The notes beneath the pieces are model-generated. The model had not been told where the DNA came from. It saw nothing but the letters and a program-made list of their open reading frames with translations, and made no database searches. From NCBI RefSeq assembly GCF_000282095.2, contig NZ_AKKC02000004.1:1736001-1800000 (forward strand): a DNA stretch of 64,000 nt, written 5' to 3'. This document shows positions 61,623 to 64,000 of this stretch, one piece after another. The translations under genes and the position numbers were made by a program. This DNA is from Rhizobium sp. CF080. Lineage in GTDB: Bacteria > Pseudomonadota > Alphaproteobacteria > Rhizobiales > Rhizobiaceae. Every line of letters starts with the position of its first letter. The stretch's first letter is position 1.

Positions 61623-62438
61623 TTGAGCGTGACCGCAGCAAAACCGACGCAGACAGGGCGACGTCAGATTCTTTCGGAAACAGCAAGCGGAACGACGGCC
61701 AGCAGTGGGAAAGGCCCTCTATTCAGGCAGGTGGAGCAACACATCAAGGAACTGCTCACCTCTTCGGAATACGGCCCGGGCGACCGCATTCCTTCCGAAC
61801 GCGACTTCGCTGAAACCCTCGGTATCAACAGGGCGACCGTCAGGCGAGCTGTCACAAATCTGATCAAAGCGGGCCTGCTAGAAAGCAATGGAACCGGCGG
61901 AACGCGCGTCGCTGCAGCGAAAGTGGCGCGCAAACTTGATATCTACAGGTCTATCGGCGTAGGGCGCCACATCACCGAGGAAGGTGGCATTTCGAGCAAT
62001 AAACTATTGCATTTCCATGTGGAAAAGGCCAGCGCCAGAATGGCGGAGCGCCTTCGCATCGCGGAGGATGACGACGTCACCATTCTTCGGCGCCTATGGA
62101 GTATAAACCAGAAGCCCTTTTGCATTGAGACCAGCTATCTCGTCACCAAGCTTGTACCAGATTTGACGGCTGAGGATCTAATCACTGGGCAATCGCTCTA
62201 CGCGTTGCTCAAAAGCCGCTATGGATATGAAACAATCAATGCGGACCGAACCATCACCATTTCGTATCTGAACGACCTCGAAAGCCGTCTGCTCGAAATG
62301 ACCCCGGGCGCTGCAGTCCTGTCCCTGCGCCTCACCGTCGAAACCAGTGATGGCCAGGCCATCGAGTACATGAACTCGCTGAACAATCCTAAACTGGTCG
62401 TCTTTCGGACGAACGAAAAAGACCGGTCAGCACGTTAA
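61623..62438 (+). CDS. GntR-family regulator with UtrA effector domain
   Basis: About 271 residues from TTG 61623 (GGTGGGA upstream); a TTG at 61557 would add 22 residues. Winged helix at about 30-100 with YGPGDRIPSERDFAETLGIN followed by RATVRRAVTNLIKAG, then a UtrA/HutC-type effector domain containing VTILRRLWSINQKPFCIETS and EMTPGAAVLSLRLTVETSDG. UtrA domains bind sugar phosphates or small acids, matching FrlR/FraR-like control of Amadori operons. It lies between the divergent catabolic operon and the transporter gene. Confidence 0.88.
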   Translation: MSVTAAKPTQTGRRQILSETASGTTASSGKGPLFRQVEQHIKELLTSSEYGPGDRIPSERDFAETLGINRATVRRAVTNLIKAGLLESNGTGGTRVAAAKVARKLDIYRSIGVGRHITEEGGISSNKLLHFHVEKASARMAERLRIAEDDDVTILRRLWSINQKPFCIETSYLVTKLVPDLTAEDLITGQSLYALLKSRYGYETINADRTITISYLNDLESRLLEMTPGAAVLSLRLTVETSDGQAIEYMNSLNNPKLVVFRTNEKDRSAR

Positions 62439-62817
62439 CATACGACCCCAACGCTCTGGTTTGGTCCGCAACAGGCCCGGCCGGCCTTGCGCATTCGCGC
62501 ATCCCCTCACTGCTCAATGCTCGGCGATCTCTACCGATCTCACGCGATTGCCCTCCAGTGGGTGGGGTTTTAGACCAAATCGCGCGTGATTGCCTGCGCG
62601 ACCAAAAATTTTGACCGCCCGATAATACCAGCTTGCAATCCAATTTCAACTGGACTACATTTTGGGCTATAAATTCTTGCATAACTATCTGAACTTGACT
62701 CCGGGCCACCGTGTCAAGCGGGCGTGAAGGGGTTGCTCGACAAGGGCAGCTACTTCGGCGCTTGGCGCCGCGCGCCTTCTCGCAATAGGAAGTTAGCTAA
62801 AGAAGGGGAACTAAAGC
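62439..62817. other. Intergenic upstream of the transporter gene
   Basis: No gene recognised in 379 bases. It presumably carries the promoter of the solute-binding-protein gene; no clear operator copy like the one at 61491 is visible. Confidence 0.4.
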
Positions 62818-64000
62818 ATGAATATCTCTCGTCGTGGTTTCGTAGGCGGTTCGCTTACACTTCCATTTGTCGGAATGGCCGCCAAGACCGCGTTGGCGCA
62901 GACGCCCGGCAAGTATCTTCGTTATGGCCTCAACAATTTTCCGGCCAACCTGACGCCATGGGTGAATGCCGGCGCCGCCGCCGGCACGTTCATGAGCCTT
63001 GTCCACAGGGGCCTGTTCTCATTTGCCCCGGATGGAAGTCTGCAGGGAGAGCTTGCCGAGAGTTTTGAAAATGACGGCAACAAGGTCTTCACGTTCAAGC
63101 TGCGCAAGGCGACCTATCACGACGGTCAGCCGCTGTTGGCAGAAGACGTAAAGTGGACGTTGGAACAGGTCGCAGCCAAGGATTCGACTGCTTACTTCCG
63201 CGCTCAGTTTCAGGAAGTCGCCTCGATCGAGACTCCGGATGAGCGGACCGTCAAGGTCATCATGAAAAACCCGTCGGTGACGGTGACCCAACTCCTGGCG
63301 ACATACTATATGCCGATCCTGAAAAAGGGGACGACGAAGGAAAACAACGCCAACGGGACGGGTCCCTTCAAGCTCGTCAACATTGAGCGTGGCTCCTACA
63401 TCGACGTCGAAGCCTTCGACAAGTATTACAAGCCGGGCCTGCCGAAAGTTTCGAAGATCCGGCTGCAGGCATTTCCGGACGAAAACCTGCGTGTCGCGGC
63501 CCTCCAGACAGGTGACATTGACATGACGGAATACGCCCCATGGTGGGCGATCGACAACCTTGAGAAAGATCCCAATCTCAAGCTGGATACGACACCGGGC
63601 GCCTTCATGTACCTGATGTTCAACGGCACGCAGGGGCCGATGGCCAACCCACGCGTTCGCCAGGCTGTTGCCTTCGCGATGAAGCGTGAGGCCATGGTCC
63701 AGGCGGCATTCTATGGGCACGGTGAACCCCTGAGGGGCCTGCCTTTCTACAAGGGCACTCCCTATTTCGATGCCACGCGCTCGAACTTCTGGACCGAAGA
63801 CCTGGCGAGGGCCAAGGCACTCCTGTCGGAAGCCGGCTTTCCGAACGGATTTTCGTGCAATCTCCTTTCAGCATCCGATGTGGCGATCCAGAAGGCCACT
63901 GCCGAGGTTGTACAGCAGGGTCTGGCGACAATCGGCATCCAGGCGCAGCTCAACCTTCCAGACTTTGCGACACGTGTTTCGCTCGGCAACAAGGGTCAGT
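62818..64000 (+). CDS. Family-5 ABC solute-binding protein (partial, runs off right edge)
   Basis: An open frame of 394 codons from ATG 62818 (GAAGGGGA site) to the window end. Twin-arginine signal MNISRRGFVGGSLTLPFVG with cleavage near ALA. The mature part has the peptide/opine class pattern: FSFAPDGSLQGELAESFEND, FKLRKATYHDGQPLLAEDVK and ANPRVRQAVAFAMKREAMVQ. These proteins deliver di/oligopeptides, opines, nickel or glycosides to ABC importers. Divergent association with an Amadori-type operon suggests it binds a fructosyl-amino acid or opine; this is inferred. About 110 C-terminal residues are missing. Confidence 0.9.
   Translation, partial: MNISRRGFVGGSLTLPFVGMAAKTALAQTPGKYLRYGLNNFPANLTPWVNAGAAAGTFMSLVHRGLFSFAPDGSLQGELAESFENDGNKVFTFKLRKATYHDGQPLLAEDVKWTLEQVAAKDSTAYFRAQFQEVASIETPDERTVKVIMKNPSVTVTQLLATYYMPILKKGTTKENNANGTGPFKLVNIERGSYIDVEAFDKYYKPGLPKVSKIRLQAFPDENLRVAALQTGDIDMTEYAPWWAIDNLEKDPNLKLDTTPGAFMYLMFNGTQGPMANPRVRQAVAFAMKREAMVQAAFYGHGEPLRGLPFYKGTPYFDATRSNFWTEDLARAKALLSEAGFPNGFSCNLLSASDVAIQKATAEVVQQGLATIGIQAQLNLPDFATRVSLGNKGQ

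Noticed and set aside
1-64000. CRISPR arrays, rRNA or tRNA genes, plasmid replication (repABC) or conjugation genes
   Set aside because: No regularly spaced repeats, RNA genes or such coding sequences were recognised anywhere in the window.

Overview
The window looks like an accessory replicon (plasmid or chromid) of a Rhizobiaceae bacterium (Rhizobium/Agrobacterium/Ensifer type). The evidence is a paired Hsp20 cluster headed by a ROSE-type RNA thermometer, a RirA-type iron box, NodT-family outer-membrane lipoproteins, IalB-family proteins, IS5/IS427, IS630 and IS3 remnants, and no ribosomal, tRNA or other housekeeping genes. Intact gene blocks alternate with stretches of decayed genes.

Layout. 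(1) 1-7.1 kb: a PotD-type ABC solute-binding protein and the start of its permease (minus strand) face a first hydantoinase/oxoprolinase pair (HyuA, HyuB) and a LysR regulator. (2) 7.3-11.3 kb: a heat-shock cluster. Two Hsp20 genes are intact, the first behind a three-hairpin ROSE leader. Their satellites are broken: an NDUFS4-like gene (slipped AG repeat plus an in-frame stop), an omega-like gene (lost T), and a DnaJ that has lost its J domain and is fused to an SPW-repeat protein. CbpM is intact. (3) 11.6-15.7 kb: envelope-stress-like genes (a Spy/CpxP-like protein, an OmpR-type regulator, a broken kinase) and IS debris. (4) 15.8-22.9 kb: a complete hydroxamate-siderophore uptake locus (esterase, TonB receptor, ATPase, binding protein, fused double permease) behind a TGA-N9-TCA box. 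(5) 23-27.7 kb: truncated sugar permeases, an IS630 fragment, an orphan pilus-type secretin, and decayed DNA.

(6) 27-44.2 kb is the most coherent regulatory system. A CpxR/CpxA-like pair is divergent from an outer-membrane factor/MFP/RND/patatin-lipoprotein operon. A 36-bp quartet of TTTAC-type repeats (spacing 10, 11, 10) occurs five times: at this divergent promoter, before two small envelope-protein genes (one coupled to a polysaccharide-export protein), before a second NodT-type gene, and once leftward near 27.05 kb. It reads as two CpxR boxes per promoter with the third repeat on the -35. An IS5 element sits in a decayed LysR gene inside this block. (7) 40.8-51.4 kb: two IalB-family proteins, two more OmpR-type regulators (one with an intact kinase), a broken GH5 glycosidase and an extra BamA-type protein.

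(8) 52.4-64 kb: a seven-gene minus-strand operon (SIS deglycase, PfkB kinase, HyuA, HyuB, aspartate dehydrogenase, Thr-dehydratase-like lyase, aminotransferase), divergent from a GntR/UtrA regulator and a family-5 solute-binding protein. I infer catabolism of an Amadori (fructosyl-amino-acid) compound with an unusual hydantoinase/oxoprolinase step.

Many small indels in the intergenic stretches suggest real gene decay, but sequencing error cannot be excluded from sequence alone.
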